A stretch of 7,983 nt of DNA from SZUA-217 sp034658975 (lineage in GTDB: Bacteria > Actinomycetota > Acidimicrobiia > Spongiisociales > ZC4RG35). The stretch covers positions 1 through 7,983 of the forward strand of contig JAYEGJ010000108.1 in NCBI GenBank assembly GCA_034658975.1, read 5' to 3'. Below, piece by piece: positions 6,356 to 7,983 of this stretch; positions within the stretch are counted from its first letter, which is position 1; every line of letters starts with the position of its first letter. The translations under genes were made by a program, and so were the position numbers. The notes under the pieces were generated by a model. The model did no database searches, had not been told where the DNA came from, and saw nothing but the letters and a program-made list of their open reading frames with translations.

Positions 6356-7312
6356 ATGGCACGTGTTTACGTATGCAGGAGGCTGCCATCGGAAGTGGTC
6401 GAACCTTTGGCAGGGTTGCATGAGGTCAGGACATGGGCAGGCAAGTATCCGGTTCCGCGCGACGTGTTTCTCGAGGAGGCAGCTTCGGCTGAGGGTCTTC
6501 TCACCATGATCACCGAGACCATCGACCTGGAACTACTCGATGCCGCCCCCAGGCTCCGGATCGTCTCCCAGATGGCTGTCGGCGTTGACAACATCGATGT
6601 GGGGGCGTGTCATGAGCGCGGAATCGAGATCGGCCATACGCCCGGTGTACTCACCGAGACAGTGGCCGACACCGCATTCGCGTTGCTGGCTTCGGTGGTT
6701 CGACGGCTCCCCGAAGGCGAGCGAGCAGTCAAGGACGGTTCATGGGGTCCCTGGGATCCGTTTTGGATGACCGGGTCCGATCTGTTCGGGACCACGATCG
6801 GGATCGTGGGGATGGGTCGTATCGGGAGGGCCATCGCCCGACGTGCCTCCGGCTTCGGGATGGAGATCCTGTACTCGGCATCCTCGGAAAAGGAGGATGC
6901 TCCGGGTCGATTCCTCCCCCTGGACGAAGTACTCGCACGATCGGACCATGTGATGATTTGTGTCTCGTTGAGTGACGAGACGGTTGGGTTGATCGGAGCT
7001 CGCGAGTTTGGCCTCATGAGGAAAGACGCCTTCCTGGTCAACATCTCGAGAGGGCCGGTCGTCGATACCAATGCCCTGGTAGATGCCCTTGGAGCCGGGA
7101 GCATTGCCGGGGCGGGCCTGGATGTGACCGACCCGGAGCCGCTGCCTCCGAACCACCCACTACTCGGGTTTTCCAACTGTTTGGTGATACCCCATATCGG
7201 GAGCGCTTCGACCCGGACTCGAATGGCCATGGGAGCCCTGGCCGTTGAGAACCTCCTCGCAGGGCTCGATGACCGTCCGATGCCCGCTCCGGTGGCTTGG
7301 CCGGGGGGCTAG
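6356..7312 (+). CDS. D-isomer-specific 2-hydroxyacid dehydrogenase (glyoxylate/hydroxypyruvate reductase-like)
   Basis: This 318-residue cytosolic NAD(P)-dependent enzyme reduces a 2-oxoacid such as glyoxylate or hydroxypyruvate to the D-2-hydroxyacid. Seen: a substrate domain with the MAVGVDNIDV block (74-83); the Rossmann signature GMGRIG (152-157); and the catalytic Arg232 (NISRGPVVD), Glu261 (DVTDPEPLP) and His280 (IPHIGSAS) in canonical order and spacing. At the end of the second Rossmann strand the sequence reads LYSASSEK (172-179) rather than ending in an acidic residue, which suggests NADPH use, as in GRHPR-type reductases (inference). ATG 6356 is the first in-frame start after a stop at 6314-6316; no upstream alternative exists. 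It is divergent from the L,D-transpeptidase and 49 bases upstream of the carboxykinase homologue. The exact substrate is not determinable; phosphoglycerate dehydrogenase is unlikely because there is no ACT/regulatory tail. Confidence 0.9.
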   Translation: MARVYVCRRLPSEVVEPLAGLHEVRTWAGKYPVPRDVFLEEAASAEGLLTMITETIDLELLDAAPRLRIVSQMAVGVDNIDVGACHERGIEIGHTPGVLTETVADTAFALLASVVRRLPEGERAVKDGSWGPWDPFWMTGSDLFGTTIGIVGMGRIGRAIARRASGFGMEILYSASSEKEDAPGRFLPLDEVLARSDHVMICVSLSDETVGLIGAREFGLMRKDAFLVNISRGPVVDTNALVDALGAGSIAGAGLDVTDPEPLPPNHPLLGFSNCLVIPHIGSASTRTRMAMGALAVENLLAGLDDRPMPAPVAWPGG

Positions 7313-7346
7313 TCGATTCTGTATTACGCTGCCGTTCTCAAACCCC

Positions 7347-7352
7347 GAGGAG
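7347..7352 (+). promoter_or_regulatory. Ribosome binding site for the carboxykinase homologue
   Basis: GAGGAG ends nine bases before the ATG at 7362. It lies in the 49-base gap after the dehydrogenase stop and supports the chosen start. No clear terminator separates the two genes, so co-transcription is possible. Confidence 0.65.
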
Positions 7353-7361
7353 AGCACTCGC

Positions 7362-7983
7362 ATGTTTCGACTGCCCGACGCCAAGTCCGTAGAGCGAAAT
7401 CCGGGCCAGACCCGTCTTCGCGACTTGACGCTGAGCGCAATGCCTCGTGTTACCGAAACGGAGTACGGGAACCTCAACTACGAGGCCGAGATCACGGCTC
7501 GTCTCAAGAACTCCACCTTCTTTGTGTCGGACAACGAGATCCATCAGAACCGGATCTCGAGAGCCGAGGCCACCGAGTGGGCCGCGGCTCAAGATGCCCA
7601 CATCGCCGGCGCGGACATGCTGTTGATCGAAGGCTACATCGGGCCGGACCCGGACTTCCGCACTGGCTCCCGGCTCTTTATCGAGGCAACACAACCCAAT
7701 ATCGCGGCTATGCAGGCCCAGCTCTACTTTCCGCCGGATGAGGGATGGGAGCCCGAATTCACCGTCATCTACACGCCGACGTTTGGGGCGCCGGGCAAGT
7801 CCGACAACCGTTTGATCGTGGTCGATCTGGACAACTGGGTCACCCGCGTTTTCGGTTCGGACTACTTCGGTGAGTCGAAGATGGGCGGGCTGCGGATGTG
7901 GAACCGTCTTGTCTTCGATCGCGGCGGATTGGCTCTTCATGCCGGCCTCAAGACTTTCCCGAGCGAGGCAACCAGAAGCGGGG
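7362..7983 (+). CDS. Divergent ATP-type phosphoenolpyruvate carboxykinase homologue (PckA-like), 3'-truncated by window edge
   Basis: The first 207 residues of an open frame run off the window end without a stop; E. coli PckA is about 540 residues. The homology is read by eye. TARLKNSTFFV (45-55) parallels the TGRSPKDKYIV block, keeping its substrate-binding Arg (Arg47, E. coli Arg65). ADMLLIEGYIGPDPDFR (84-100) parallels the FVVDAFCGANPDTR block, and GSDYFGESKMGG (165-176) the GGTWYGGEMKKG block. His193 lies 19 residues after Met174, the spacing between Lys213 and His232 in E. coli. The family normally makes phosphoenolpyruvate from oxaloacetate with ATP. Here Met174 replaces the metal-binding Lys213, while Tyr168 (Tyr207), Lys173 (Lys212) and His193 are kept. 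The nucleotide P-loop would lie downstream of the window. It may be an active variant or a paralogue with altered chemistry. The start has a good ribosome site. Confidence 0.72.
   Translation, partial: MFRLPDAKSVERNPGQTRLRDLTLSAMPRVTETEYGNLNYEAEITARLKNSTFFVSDNEIHQNRISRAEATEWAAAQDAHIAGADMLLIEGYIGPDPDFRTGSRLFIEATQPNIAAMQAQLYFPPDEGWEPEFTVIYTPTFGAPGKSDNRLIVVDLDNWVTRVFGSDYFGESKMGGLRMWNRLVFDRGGLALHAGLKTFPSEATRSG

Noticed and set aside
7313..7361. Possible promoter (TACGCT at 7325-7330) before the carboxykinase homologue
   Set aside because: There is no -35 element at a sensible distance and the hexamer is a weak match; a chance occurrence cannot be excluded.

Overview
The window is GC-rich, densely coded, and carries eight protein genes with short intergenic gaps. 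Frequent GTG starts, a lipoprotein L,D-transpeptidase with an SH3-like domain, and an alpha-methylacyl-CoA racemase resembling the mycobacterial enzyme point to an Actinomycetota genome. A non-mycobacterial, Acidimicrobiia-like lineage is my best guess, but that is inference from style and not a phylogenetic result. There are no RNA genes, CRISPR arrays, insertion sequences, or obvious phage or plasmid traces.

Bases 1-5445 form one forward operon of five genes separated by 11-21 bases: the C-terminal part of an alpha-methylacyl-CoA racemase (cut by the window edge), a long-chain acyl-CoA synthetase, an acyl-CoA dehydrogenase of the LCAD/isovaleryl type, a short-chain dehydrogenase matching the dehydrogenase domain of peroxisomal multifunctional enzyme type 2 (MFE-2), and a double-hotdog hydratase matching the MFE-2 hydratase-2 domain. 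Together they read as a bacterial version of the peroxisomal route for 2-methyl-branched acyl chains (pristanoyl-type or sterol side chains): activation, epimerisation, dehydrogenation, R-specific hydration and D-3-hydroxyacyl oxidation. Only the thiolase is not seen here.

Bases 5484-6314 carry, on the reverse strand, a secreted lipoprotein L,D-transpeptidase (cell-wall cross-linking) convergent with the operon. It is divergent from a forward D-2-hydroxyacid dehydrogenase (6356-7312, glyoxylate/hydroxypyruvate reductase-like). The gap between the two divergent starts is about 41-50 bases, and neither has a well-placed Shine-Dalgarno. Both have a TANNNT hexamer 7-8 bases before a start codon, which suggests leaderless transcripts.

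From 7362 to the window end lies the N-terminal part of a divergent ATP-type phosphoenolpyruvate carboxykinase homologue. Methionine stands where the E. coli enzyme has the metal-binding lysine 213, so its activity is uncertain. If active, it and the neighbouring reductase would fit the conversion of fatty-acid breakdown products into sugar precursors.
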